A stretch of 64,000 bases of DNA, taken from NCBI GenBank assembly GCA_964347415.1, contig CAYFYJ010000022.1, positions 1-64,000 of the forward strand, in the 5' to 3' direction. Shown one piece after another: positions 41,430 through 49,404 of the stretch. Within the stretch, counting starts at the first letter, position 1, and each line of letters opens with the position of its first letter. The notes beneath the pieces were generated by a model. That model searched no databases, was not told the DNA's origin, and saw only the letters and a program-made list of their open reading frames with translations. The position numbers and the translations under genes were made by a program. Source of the DNA: CAYFYJ01 sp964347415. Its GTDB lineage: Archaea; Aenigmatarchaeota; Aenigmatarchaeia; CG10238-14.

Positions 41430-42122
41430 ATGTCACCAAAAGAAATCTTCAAGAAAGTAAAAAACTCTAGAAGGAATAACCTGACAGAGTTTGAAGCCAG
41501 AAAAATCCTTGACTATTATGATATCCCTATTGTAAAAGGTGATATAGTCAAATCACTCAATGAAGCAAAAAAATTCGTGGAAAAGGTCAGATACCCAGTG
41601 GTTCTGAAAGTAGTTTCACGTCAAATCATACACAAGACAGAAGTTGGTGGCGTTATCCTCAACATAAAGAATGAAAGAGAATTGTATCAGGCCTACCACC
41701 AGATGATAAAAAACATAGAAAAAAAAGCTCCTAAAGCTAAAATAGACGGGTTCTTTATCCAAGAGATGCTACCAAATGACAGAGAAGTTATCGTTGGAGG
41801 AAAAAAAGACCAAACTTTTGGCCAGACCATTGCCTTTGGTATGGGTGGGGTTTTTGTTGAGATTCTTGAGGACGTTAGTTTCAGGGTTGTCCCGATAACA
41901 AAACAGGATGCTATAGAGATGTTGAAAGAGATTAAAGCCCTGAAGATTCTAAAAGGTTACAGAGGAAAACCCCCTGTGGATTTTGAAGCGTTAGTTGATA
42001 TTCTGCTGAGGACTTCCAAGATGTTGGAAGCCAATCCTGAGATAAAGGAGTTGGACATTAATCCTATATTTGCTCTGCCTGACCGGGCTGTTGCTGGGGA
42101 TGCGAGAATAATCGTTGAATGA
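41430..42122 (+). CDS. acdB: ADP-forming acetyl/acyl-CoA synthetase beta subunit
   Basis: 230 residues, ATP-grasp fold: LTEFEARKILDYYDIPIVKG, YPVVLKVVSRQIIHKTEVGGVILN, FFIQEMLPNDREVIVGGKKDQTFGQTIAFGMGG and LDINPI. It makes ATP from acyl-CoA and ADP in archaeal peptide or sugar fermentation, and normally needs the separate alpha subunit, which is not in this window. The next gene starts just after its stop. Confidence 0.92.
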   Translation: MSPKEIFKKVKNSRRNNLTEFEARKILDYYDIPIVKGDIVKSLNEAKKFVEKVRYPVVLKVVSRQIIHKTEVGGVILNIKNERELYQAYHQMIKNIEKKAPKAKIDGFFIQEMLPNDREVIVGGKKDQTFGQTIAFGMGGVFVEILEDVSFRVVPITKQDAIEMLKEIKALKILKGYRGKPPVDFEALVDILLRTSKMLEANPEIKELDINPIFALPDRAVAGDARIIVE

Positions 42123-42123
42123 A

Positions 42124-42591
42124 ATGCCATCCTGGAAGACGCATCTCACAGTGAATTCCTTTCTTTTACTCCTTTGGATCGTGTTGTTTCTTAACTACAG
42201 TTTCATCGGGAACTATTTTTTATTATTACTACTGATTTTTTTCAGTTATTTTCTGTCGATATTCCCTGACATTGACACATGGAAATCTAAAATCAGAAGT
42301 ATTTTTTCATTTATACTCGCGTCGATTGCGATTGTCTTCTTCTTCTTTAACATGAGTTTCAATTCAGTCTTTTCAATAATCATTAGTTTCATTTTTATCT
42401 ATATCCTGTTCAGGTTCTTCCCGACAAAACACAGAGGAATTACCCATACATTCCCGTTTTCAATGTTCCCCTCTTTTATATTGACAATCTTGCTTTGGCT
42501 ATTGTTCGATTTTTCGATGATTAGTTTTCTGGTTTATTTCGCAGTTATTCTTTCAGGTTACTTATCCCATCTGTTCTTGGACGCGTTATGA
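42124..42591 (+). CDS. YdjM-like membrane-bound metal-dependent hydrolase family protein
   Basis: About 155 residues, four hydrophobic segments. Family motifs are MPSWKTHLTVN, SIFPDIDTWKSK, PTKHRGITHTFPF and GYLSHLFLDAL, the His/Asp residues proposed to bind metal. The protein stops right after the last motif, without the short polar tail common in the family. ATG 42124 follows the acdB stop by one base. Confidence 0.8.
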   Translation: MPSWKTHLTVNSFLLLLWIVLFLNYSFIGNYFLLLLLIFFSYFLSIFPDIDTWKSKIRSIFSFILASIAIVFFFFNMSFNSVFSIIISFIFIYILFRFFPTKHRGITHTFPFSMFPSFILTILLWLLFDFSMISFLVYFAVILSGYLSHLFLDAL

Positions 42592-42683
42592 GAAAAGGGA
42601 TAGCTCATGAGCTACCTCTGTATTCATTAAATCATACTGGAACGATTCAATCATCGCTATCCTAGAATTAAATAGGAAAAAAA

Positions 42684-42944
42684 TTATTTACGTCTTCCCC
42701 TTCTTCTTTCCCTTCCCCTCTCTTCCCTCGGTCTATGAGTTATTTCCATCTTTGGTTTACTCTGCATCTTTATAACATCAACTATGTATCCAGCAACCTC
42801 ATTCCTTATCTTCTTAGATTCGAGTGTAACGAGTTTGTCCAATTCCTCCTTGTTCTTTTCAAACTTAACTGTAAACCTGCCTGGATACTTCTCGACCAGA
42901 TTTTTTGCCAAATGCTTGACGTATAGAGTTTTTACCTGTCCCAT
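42684..42944 (-). CDS. rps17e: 30S ribosomal protein eS17
   Basis: 86 residues. MGQVKTLYVKHLAKNLVEKYPGRF followed by NKEELDKLVTLESKKIRNEVAGYIVDVIK is the eS17 signature. It ends in a basic RERRRGRRK tail. Short hairpin-forming sequence (42599-42663) lies downstream, and no other gene is seen in 42592-42683. Confidence 0.93.
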   Translation of the reverse strand: MGQVKTLYVKHLAKNLVEKYPGRFTVKFEKNKEELDKLVTLESKKIRNEVAGYIVDVIKMQSKPKMEITHRPREERGRERRRGRRK

Positions 42945-43049
42945 TTTTTCACCTGAACTTTAAGAGATTATAAACGTAGGCATTTAAATTTACCTTGTAT
43001 TAGTAAGAATTAACTAAGGCAAGATTTGTTTAGCTTCTTAATCAAAACC

Positions 43050-43095
43050 AGATAGATTTTTGTTCAGGGAAGAGAAAATTAGATTATGAAAAAAA
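43050..43095 (+). repeat. 46-bp direct repeat, copy 1 (promoter plus first codons)
   Basis: Identical over 46 bases to 44648-44693, covering AGATAGATTTTTGTTC, a short spacer, the ATG (43086) and seven A residues. The two copies flank the primase gene. It appears to be a duplicated leaderless promoter with the start of a small gene. The same AGATAGATTTTTG core occurs before GlyRS (50769) and at 3973. Confidence 0.8.
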
Positions 43096-43269
43096 TGGCT
43101 AAAAAAGGAAAAAAGAAAAAATCTAGAAAAAATCATCGAACAATGTGGTATAGAAATTGAAAACATATTGTCTGGAAAACCAATCCCCCCAGAGAGAATG
43201 ACAAGCATAACTTCCTATCAAAATCCAAACGCAATTTTAGGTGAAGATTCCCATTCCTATGTAATATAA
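43086..43269 (+). pseudogene. Frameshifted small ORF downstream of repeat copy 1
   Basis: From ATG 43086 the zero frame gives only a 24-residue basic peptide. The +1 frame is open from base 43090 to the stop at 43267-43269 and reads like a real protein (LEKIIEQCGIEIENILSGKP, then IPPERMTSITSYQNPNAILGED). Joining MKK to this frame needs six instead of seven A residues after the ATG. So it is a frameshifted gene, a slippery A7 site used for recoding, or a homopolymer sequencing error. No family recognised. Confidence 0.5.
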
Positions 43270-43354
43270 ATCAATAACCATTTGAAATACCTCGAATCAG
43301 ATACTATTGATGACAAAACCTAAGGATTAATTATTTGAGGACAATATAGACTTT

Positions 43355-44641
43355 ATGAAATCTTCGATTTGGAACTATTATTCTAAGGATGACGTTCAAA
43401 AGGCTTTGATAGAGGTTGCCAAGAACAGGGAAGTTGTTGGCGTCTTTTCCAACGGTAATTTCGGGAAGAGGCCTAACGTCCTGATGTATCCGGATGATAT
43501 TATCGAGATGATTAAGGAAGGGGTAGTATCCTTTCACGGATCTGTTGAGAGATGGTCCAACCCCATGGCTTTGGAGTCTGGGATGATCAAACAAGAAATG
43601 GATAGGGTTAGGATAGGTTGGGATTTGATAATCGACCCAGACTGTCCTGATTTTGAGATTGCTAAGTTAACAGTGAAGATAATACTCGATGCGTTGAAGG
43701 ACCATAGCATTAACAACTATTCTGTCAAGTTTACTGGTGGTAAATCATTTCACATAGGCATACCTTTTGAGATATTCCCTGAAAAAATTAACTTGGTTAA
43801 GACTGTTGGCCTCTATCCTGATTTGCCTCAGAAGATCATAGAATACTTGAAAGATTATGTTAGGGAAAGAGTAAAAGAAGAGTTGATCGCTTTTGATAAT
43901 CCTTTGGCTTTAGCTGAAAGAGTTAAGAAGCCAATAACCGAGATAACTGATAAAGACGGTTTGGATCCGTTTAGGGTTGTTCAGATAGATTCGATGGTCG
44001 TTGCTCCTCGTCATATGTTCCGTTTACCTTACAGTCTGCATGAGAGCAGTCTACTCGTCAGTCTACCTGTCGATCCTTCTAGACTGGACAAACTGAGTAA
44101 GGATGATGCAAAGCCACAGAGAGTAAAGGTTGAGAAAAGATTCTTAAAACGCGAACAAGGCTTAAAAGAAGCCAATATATTAGTCGTTGAGGCTTTGGAT
44201 TGGGCTGAAAAACACAAGATAGTCGAAGAGAAAGTCCCGTATACAGGACCTAAGATGAGGATAAAACTGATAAAGAATAAGAAATTCTTCCCTCCATGTA
44301 TTCTGAAGATACTTAATGGTTTGACTGACGGGAGGAAAAGATCTGTTTTCATTCTGGCGAATTATTTGAGAAACATGGGATGGGATTGGGATAAGGTCGA
44401 GAAAGAAATCTTGACATGGAACGAGAAGAATAAACCACCTTTACCGAGCAGGTACATAAGGACTCAAGTGAGATGGCACAAGAGACAGAGAAGGAATCTG
44501 CTTCCACCCAATTGCTTAAACCAGAATTTTTACAACAGTATGGGCGTTCATTTGCCAGATGAAATTTGTAAAGGCCAGACGAAAAAAGTAACGATAAAGA
44601 ATCCTGTTAATTATCCGTTCAGGAAGATGAAGAAGAAATAG
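43355..44641 (+). CDS. Single-chain archaeo-eukaryotic DNA primase (PriS-PriL fusion type)
   Basis: 428 residues. PriS-like catalytic motifs: LIIDPDC (DxD motif I), KFTGGKSFHIGI (SxH motif II) and VVQIDSMVVAPRHMFRLPYSLHE (motif III). From about residue 310 a PriL-C-like segment follows: FFPPCILKILNGLTDGRKRSVFILANYLRNMG and later PPNC and DEIC cysteines. The large-subunit N-domain is missing. Fused monomeric primases are known from Nanoarchaeum and other DPANN. Only three obvious cluster cysteines are seen; the fourth ligand is not evident. Confidence 0.88.
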   Translation: MKSSIWNYYSKDDVQKALIEVAKNREVVGVFSNGNFGKRPNVLMYPDDIIEMIKEGVVSFHGSVERWSNPMALESGMIKQEMDRVRIGWDLIIDPDCPDFEIAKLTVKIILDALKDHSINNYSVKFTGGKSFHIGIPFEIFPEKINLVKTVGLYPDLPQKIIEYLKDYVRERVKEELIAFDNPLALAERVKKPITEITDKDGLDPFRVVQIDSMVVAPRHMFRLPYSLHESSLLVSLPVDPSRLDKLSKDDAKPQRVKVEKRFLKREQGLKEANILVVEALDWAEKHKIVEEKVPYTGPKMRIKLIKNKKFFPPCILKILNGLTDGRKRSVFILANYLRNMGWDWDKVEKEILTWNEKNKPPLPSRYIRTQVRWHKRQRRNLLPPNCLNQNFYNSMGVHLPDEICKGQTKKVTIKNPVNYPFRKMKKK

Positions 44642-44647
44642 AAAATG

Positions 44648-44693
44648 AGATAGATTTTTGTTCAGGGAAGAGAAAATTAGATTATGAAAAAAA
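44648..44693 (+). repeat. 46-bp direct repeat, copy 2
   Basis: Exact match to 43050-43095, beginning 7 bases after the primase stop and ending in the seven A residues after the ATG at 44684. Here the A7 is followed by GTT and the zero frame stays open for 54 codons, so this copy drives an intact small gene. Confidence 0.8.
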
Positions 44694-44848
44694 GTTTACA
44701 GGAATACCTTGAAGGTAAACTTTTAGATTTTTGTACGACTTGTCTAAGCGACAAAAAAAATGAAATAAGTAGCCCGTTGGGGAGAACAAGGAGAGAAGCC
44801 AAGACTATTGCTAAATATATAAAAAAAAGATGGAAGATTAAAGAATAA
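44684..44848 (+). CDS. Small hypothetical protein (54 aa)
   Basis: MKKSLQEYLEGKLLDFCTTCLSDKK then a basic C-terminal half (GRTRREAKTIAKYIKKRWKIKE). One CxxC pair; amphipathic basic helix at the end, possibly nucleic-acid binding. It begins within the duplicated 46-bp element 36 bases after AGATAG, as does the frameshifted ORF at 43086. Unrecognised family. Confidence 0.5.
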   Translation: MKKSLQEYLEGKLLDFCTTCLSDKKNEISSPLGRTRREAKTIAKYIKKRWKIKE

Positions 44849-44936
44849 ACCCAAACCTAAAGAATCAATTAGATTTTCTACCTAATAGAAAAAATTAGCT
44901 TAAATATTTCAGTTCTTACCTTTCTATAGAAATTGG

Positions 44937-44948
44937 GGGTGTACACCC
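44937..44948. promoter_or_regulatory. Palindrome GGGTGTACACCC overlapping the SD of the MopE-like gene
   Basis: A perfect 12-bp palindrome that includes most of the SD GGGGGTG and ends immediately before the TTG start at 44949. In RNA it could form only a tight structure, so an operator-type DNA site or chance are both possible. Confidence 0.35.
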
Positions 44949-46457
44949 TTGTTAGAAATGAAAAGAAAGAAAATAGTTGTGACAGTTGTAGCAATTCTTG
45001 TTGCTTTGACAGGAATAACAGCGATAAGCGTAGGTGCACAACCAGGAAGTCCATTGTATCCGTTCAGGAGCATAGTCGAAGCTATTCAAGGCCTAATAGT
45101 CAGAGTCTTGAATCTAGAAGCGAGAACAGCAGAATTGGGGGAATGTTTTGAGGTACAAGAGATATGTGACGGTACAGATCAACCAGATTGCTTCGGAATG
45201 ACAGAAGATGATCTGATGCAGACTTGTGGGTTAGAAGAAGGAGAATGCCACAAAGGAATTCAGTTGTGTGAGGATGGGTCTTGGGGCCCATGTATCGGAG
45301 AAATTGGTCCAACATCAGAAGTATGCAACGGATTAGATGACGATTGTGACGGAGAAGTGGACGAGGGATGTGACGGACAATGTGAAGACGGAGAAACTCG
45401 ACCTTGTTATACAGGTCCTCCAGAAACTAGGAATGTCGGTGAATGTACAGATGGTACTGAAACTTGTGCAGGAGGCGCATGGGGAGCATGTATCGGAGAA
45501 ATTGGTCCAACATCAGAAGTATGCAACGGATTAGATGACGATTGTGACGGAACTGTAGATGAAGGATGTGAAGAATGTACAGATGGAGAACCCTGTGACG
45601 ACGGAGACCCATGTACAACAAACGATATTTGTGCAGCAGGAACATGTTCAGGTCAACCAATAAGTTGTGATGACGGAAACGTATGTACAGATGATTACTG
45701 TGATTCAAGTACAGGTGTTTGTTTAAATGAAGCAAACACTAACCCTTGTGACGACGGAGACCCATGTACAGAGAACGATATTTGTACATTAGGAGTATGT
45801 GTAGGCGAAGAAGACCCATTAGTAGGTACGTTATGTGACGGAGCAGATTCAGACTTGTGTCCTGAAGGAACATACTCTTGTACAGATGGTATGATAGTTT
45901 GTTCAGATAATACAGGATCTACTGTTGACCTTTGTGACGGTTCAGACAACGACTGTGACCCAACTTCAGCAGACGGTTCTGAAGATCCATTAACAGGTAT
46001 GGCTTGTGATGGAGCGGACAGCGACCTGTGTAATGAAGGAACATACTCTTGTACAGCTGGTTCAATGGTTTGTTCAGATAATACAGGCGACAATACAGAA
46101 GTGTGTGACGGTTCAGACAACGACTGTGATGGTTCAATAGATGAAGATTGGCCTAACTTAGGGAATCCATGTGACGGAGCAGATTCAGACTTGTGTCAAG
46201 AAGGGTCATACATATGTACGGTCGATGGTTTAGGAGTCGAATGTTCAGATACCACAGGAGACAATTCAGAAATATGTGATGACACAGACAACGACTGTGA
46301 CGGAGCAACAGATGAAGGATTAACTTGTTGGACATGCTCTGGTCTTAAACAAGATCATCCTGACGTATGTTCAGGTCATGGAACATGTGAGTCACAAGAC
46401 ACGTGTGTTTGTGAGTCAGGTTGGATAGGAGCAGAATGTGAAACTCCATCAGCATAA
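44949..46457 (+). CDS. Secreted Cys-rich protein with MopE-type repeats and a terminal EGF-like motif
   Basis: 502 residues. The N-terminal hydrophobic segment (KKIVVTVVAILVALTGITAISVGA) is a signal peptide or anchor. At least five CNGLDDDCDGxVDEGC-type repeats (MopE/putative metal-binding motif) alternate with CDDGDPCTxNDIC-type repeats, and the C-terminus has an EGF-like CSGHGTCESQDTCVCESGWIGAEC. Very acidic, about 60 Cys; likely Ca- or Cu-binding surface protein. TTG 44949 has a well-spaced SD GGGGGTG; ATG 44958 is the alternative. Confidence 0.8.
   Translation: MLEMKRKKIVVTVVAILVALTGITAISVGAQPGSPLYPFRSIVEAIQGLIVRVLNLEARTAELGECFEVQEICDGTDQPDCFGMTEDDLMQTCGLEEGECHKGIQLCEDGSWGPCIGEIGPTSEVCNGLDDDCDGEVDEGCDGQCEDGETRPCYTGPPETRNVGECTDGTETCAGGAWGACIGEIGPTSEVCNGLDDDCDGTVDEGCEECTDGEPCDDGDPCTTNDICAAGTCSGQPISCDDGNVCTDDYCDSSTGVCLNEANTNPCDDGDPCTENDICTLGVCVGEEDPLVGTLCDGADSDLCPEGTYSCTDGMIVCSDNTGSTVDLCDGSDNDCDPTSADGSEDPLTGMACDGADSDLCNEGTYSCTAGSMVCSDNTGDNTEVCDGSDNDCDGSIDEDWPNLGNPCDGADSDLCQEGSYICTVDGLGVECSDTTGDNSEICDDTDNDCDGATDEGLTCWTCSGLKQDHPDVCSGHGTCESQDTCVCESGWIGAECETPSA
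45289..45551 (+). repeat. 65-bp exact direct repeat inside the MopE-like gene
   Basis: Bases 45289-45353 and 45487-45551 are identical over 65 bp, 198 bp (66 codons, in frame) apart, encoding the same IGEIGPTSEVCNGLDDDCDG unit. Identity at synonymous sites points to recent duplication or gene conversion within the repeat array. Confidence 0.85.
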
Positions 46458-46498
46458 GAAAGAAGCTAGAAAAATAAGAGAATTGCTAACTAATGGCC

Positions 46499-46524
46499 TC
46501 TTTTTTTTCTTTTTCTTTTATTTT
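46499..46524 (+). terminator. T-tract terminator after the MopE-like gene
   Basis: A run of T8 followed by T5 and T4 blocks, 42 bp after the stop; archaeal-type oligo-T termination. Confidence 0.6.
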
Positions 46525-46596
46525 AAGAATCAGGTGGATTTTCTACCTGATACCTGATAGGAAACCTTAAATCCTTAACTACTATACAGTGATGTT

Positions 46597-47004
46597 ATGA
46601 TGAATAAAACCAAAACAGTTTTGTTTGGGGCGATTCTAGCAACTGCGTTAATTCTAGCTGGAACAGCAATGGCAGCAATGCCACAAGAAGCATGTTCCAA
46701 TGTCGCAACAAAATTAGACGAATGGGTTCAGAAGTGGGTAAAATATTCATACAACACACAATCGATAAATCCCTGTAGCGAACAATATGAATCAGCTGTG
46801 CGGTTTATGTCTGATTGGATACCAAGATACGAAAGATACGTCTTCTCTGATGGAAGCGTAAAAGGAAAAACATATCAGGGTTATTTTGGTGGAAAAGTAA
46901 CCTACTATACGATATGTTCTGATGGAAGAGCAGAGGTATATGGACGCTCATTCGGCTATTATGGCTACGGAGATTCACAAGAAGTCTGTAACACGATGAA
47001 CTAA
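46597..47004 (+). CDS. Small secreted hypothetical protein
   Basis: 135 residues. Signal peptide MMNKTKTVLFGAILATALILAGTAMA, then a compact domain of about 108 residues with four Cys (two likely disulfides), rich in Tyr and Trp in its C-terminal half (GYFGGKVTYYTICSDGRAEVYGRSFGYYGYG). Family not recognised. Followed by a T-rich terminator at about 47006-47024. Confidence 0.6.
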   Translation: MMNKTKTVLFGAILATALILAGTAMAAMPQEACSNVATKLDEWVQKWVKYSYNTQSINPCSEQYESAVRFMSDWIPRYERYVFSDGSVKGKTYQGYFGGKVTYYTICSDGRAEVYGRSFGYYGYGDSQEVCNTMN

Positions 47005-47042
47005 TTTTTTTCTTTTCCTTTTTTCAAATCAACTTACTAATT

Positions 47043-47477
47043 CTAAACCATTAACTCATACAATAAAATACCAATAACCAGAACGATTATACCTATCAAA
47101 ACACCTATCATCAACATCTGCTGGGATTTAGGCGATACTTTTTGCGGTTTACCCCATTTGTCTTTATTCTTCAGACCGATAGATAGATAAACCAACCCCA
47201 TTAGAAGAAACCACCCACCTATAATATTCTCAAAAATTATGAAAAAAACTATACCGACCAGGACCCATATTGCCCCCATGGTAAAATAATTTCGGTAGTC
47301 TACTTCTTTCTTCCATTTCTTCTTTTTCATGATTAAAATACCGAGTATTGCTAATACTATAGCTGCAAGGGCAATTGAAATGAGTATCCATGGTATCATT
47401 TTATCACAGCTATTTACGTTTTGAGATTTAGAGTTTAAGTCTTTTTGTGTCTTATAATAATCCTTCTTATCATCCAA
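47043..47477 (-). CDS. Membrane protein, four-helix, unknown
   Basis: 144 residues. A polar N-terminus of about 27 residues, four hydrophobic helices and a short KKKKWKKE cytoplasmic loop. No family or motif recognised. Stands alone between convergent and divergent neighbours. Confidence 0.5.
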   Translation of the reverse strand: MDDKKDYYKTQKDLNSKSQNVNSCDKMIPWILISIALAAIVLAILGILIMKKKKWKKEVDYRNYFTMGAIWVLVGIVFFIIFENIIGGWFLLMGLVYLSIGLKNKDKWGKPQKVSPKSQQMLMIGVLIGIIVLVIGILLYELMV

Positions 47478-47543
47478 CCAGAAACCTATTTATTATCAGC
47501 CAAACCATTTTATTTCGAAATACTCTCCGTTGGTGACTAACCC

Positions 47544-47978
47544 ATGAGATTGTGGAGTATAAATCCAAAATACCTTGACTGCAAAGGACTCTTAGCACTC
47601 TGGAGAGAATCCCTCCTAGCGAAAAAAGTGCTTGTAGGCAAAACAAAAGGATTCCAAAACCATCCTCAACTGGAAAGATTCAAGAATCATCCCAATACTT
47701 TATCTGCGATTAACGCTTACCTGTATCATGTTCTTGAAGAAGGATTAAGATGTGGTTATAATTTCAACAAAGAAAAAATATCTCTGCCCATCAAAACAAT
47801 ACTACCAATCAAAGTTACTGCAGGCCAAATCCAATTCGAGTTCAATCATCTTAAGAAAAAATTGCAGACAAGAGACCCAGAAAAATACAGACAATTAATC
47901 AAAGTGAAAGAAATAAAACCACACCCAATGTTTAAAATAGTTAAAGGTGAAATAGAAGAATGGGAAAAAAATGAATGA
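47544..47978 (+). CDS. Pyrimidine dimer DNA glycosylase/endonuclease V-like protein
   Basis: 144 residues. MRLWSINPKYLDCKGLLALWRESLLAKKVL then GFQNHPQLERFKNHPN matches the Pyr_excise family (T4 endonuclease V-like), which removes UV photodimers or acts as an AP lyase. An N-terminal region with R, W and E in the right places is visible. It overlaps the next gene by 8 bases. Confidence 0.85.
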   Translation: MRLWSINPKYLDCKGLLALWRESLLAKKVLVGKTKGFQNHPQLERFKNHPNTLSAINAYLYHVLEEGLRCGYNFNKEKISLPIKTILPIKVTAGQIQFEFNHLKKKLQTRDPEKYRQLIKVKEIKPHPMFKIVKGEIEEWEKNE

Positions 47979-48615
47979 AAGAATGAAGATAACTATTCTA
48001 ATAATTTTACTTTCATTGCCCGTTGTAACTGCACATATACCTGAACTAGTTATCGAGGACAGGAATTATACCTTAGAACCTATTATCGTAAATGAACCTG
48101 AGATAAGTTATGCTTACTATGGAAAACTTCATGGTTCTCCTCAACTATACAAAATAGAATCAGAAAAACCTTTTCATCTGTACGTAAGCCTGTTAGTCCC
48201 TTATGTTGGTCAAGAATCATCGGACGTTGAGTTCCACATAATGAAGGACGGCGAAAAGATAGTGATGATGCATGATTATCAAAATTGGACCAAGTGGTAC
48301 GAAGAATATGGGAGGGATTGGTATCTTCAAGGTCCAGAATACGAAGCCGATGTAGAAGCAGGAACCTATTTGATCGAAGTACACAGTGATACCAATTCAG
48401 AAGATTATACATTGGCAATAGGGAATATAGAACGCTTTGGGGCAGTTGAAATACTTAAGACTGTTTTTGTCCTCCCACTGATGAAAGCCCTTTTCTGGGA
48501 CAGTTTCTTGATGATTGTGATATATATACTGATACTAGTGATAATAGTTTTTGTAGTCTATGCTATAATGAGAAAACGCCATAAAAGAAAATCTAGGAGA
48601 AGAGAAGAGAAATGA
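47971..48615 (+). CDS. Membrane-anchored extracellular beta-domain protein
   Basis: 214 residues: signal peptide (MKITILIILLSLPVVTAH), an extracellular beta-sandwich-like domain of about 130 residues (FHLYVSLLVPYVG ... AGTYLIEVHSDTNSEDYTLAIG, resembling pre-peptidase C-terminal-type folds), one or two membrane helices (about 160-198) and a basic cytoplasmic tail RKRHKRKSRRREEK. Function unknown. Overlaps TspO by 4 bases. Confidence 0.6.
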   Translation: MNERMKITILIILLSLPVVTAHIPELVIEDRNYTLEPIIVNEPEISYAYYGKLHGSPQLYKIESEKPFHLYVSLLVPYVGQESSDVEFHIMKDGEKIVMMHDYQNWTKWYEEYGRDWYLQGPEYEADVEAGTYLIEVHSDTNSEDYTLAIGNIERFGAVEILKTVFVLPLMKALFWDSFLMIVIYILILVIIVFVVYAIMRKRHKRKSRRREEK

Positions 48616-49091
48616 AAATTAAAAACATAGCTAAACTCGTTGTCTCAATTGTAATATGCCAACTAGCAGGAGTAATAGGTTCGGTCTTCACTAACACTTC
48701 CGTTCAGACATGGTATGCAGAATTACAACTACCAGCTTTTGCTCCACCAGGCTGGTTTATCGGTACAGTATGGATCATTCTTTACACTCTGATGGGTATT
48801 TCCTTGTATTTGGTCTGGGATAAAGGATTTAGGAACAAACGAGTTAAGAATTCCTTGTATTTATTCGGCTTCCAACTGATATTGAATGCTGCTTGGTCGT
48901 TTCTTTTCTTCGGGTTAAGGTCTCCTCTATTGGGTTTAATAGAGATAGTCTTTCTCTGGATTTTTATTTCGTTCACGATTCTAAAATTCTATAAAATATC
49001 CAGAACAGCTGCTTGGCTGCTCGTCCCATACATAGCCTGGGTCAGTGTTGCTTTGACGCTTAATTTCTACATTTGGATATTAAACCCATGA
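48612..49091 (+). CDS. tspO: TspO/MBR family membrane protein
   Basis: 159 residues, five helices. WYAELQLPAFAPPGWFIGTVWIILYTLMGISLYLVW and NAAWSFLFFGLRSPLLGL are diagnostic for TspO (tryptophan-rich sensory protein), which binds porphyrins and sterols. Third gene of a + strand overlapping trio from 47544. Confidence 0.93.
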   Translation: MKIKNIAKLVVSIVICQLAGVIGSVFTNTSVQTWYAELQLPAFAPPGWFIGTVWIILYTLMGISLYLVWDKGFRNKRVKNSLYLFGFQLILNAAWSFLFFGLRSPLLGLIEIVFLWIFISFTILKFYKISRTAAWLLVPYIAWVSVALTLNFYIWILNP

Positions 49092-49148
49092 TTCTTGTTC
49101 TTTGGAAAGAGTAAAACAATCCAAAAATCAGATAAAATTTAATATTAT

Positions 49149-49352
49149 CTACCACTTGTGAGCTGGGTTTTTTGGTACTATTATCCAAGCTATTATGTAT
49201 GCCAATATACCAGAGCCATAGCCAAAAACGAACAATATCCAGAGTATTCTGATGATAGTTGGATCAACGTTGAAGTATTCGGCTATTCCCCCGCAAATCC
49301 CAGCTAAAATCTTCTCCTTTCCAGACCTATACAACCTCTTCACTTTTGCCAT
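49149..49352 (-). CDS. PspC domain protein
   Basis: 67 residues: KRLYRSGKEKILAGICGGIAEYFNVDPTIIRILWILFVFGYGSGILAYIIAWIIVP is the full PspC domain with its two hydrophobic segments. PspC proteins in bacteria sense envelope stress; its role in archaea is unknown. Stands alone, divergent from GINS. Confidence 0.92.
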   Translation of the reverse strand: MAKVKRLYRSGKEKILAGICGGIAEYFNVDPTIIRILWILFVFGYGSGILAYIIAWIIVPKNPAHKW

Positions 49353-49404
49353 AATGTTAAATTGTTGATTAAGCTATTTTAATCTTTATTTCCTATTCTA
49401 AGGT

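Noticed and set aside
43086..43160. Ribosomal protein eL41 from the 24-residue basic peptide
   Set aside because: Length and basicity are similar, but the residue pattern differs from eL41, and the +1 frame is more protein-like.
45427..46335. Long minus-strand frames opposite the MopE-like repeats
   Set aside because: They are by-products of the repetitive acidic coding sequence, with His/Leu/Tyr-rich low-complexity translations, no start signal and no domain.
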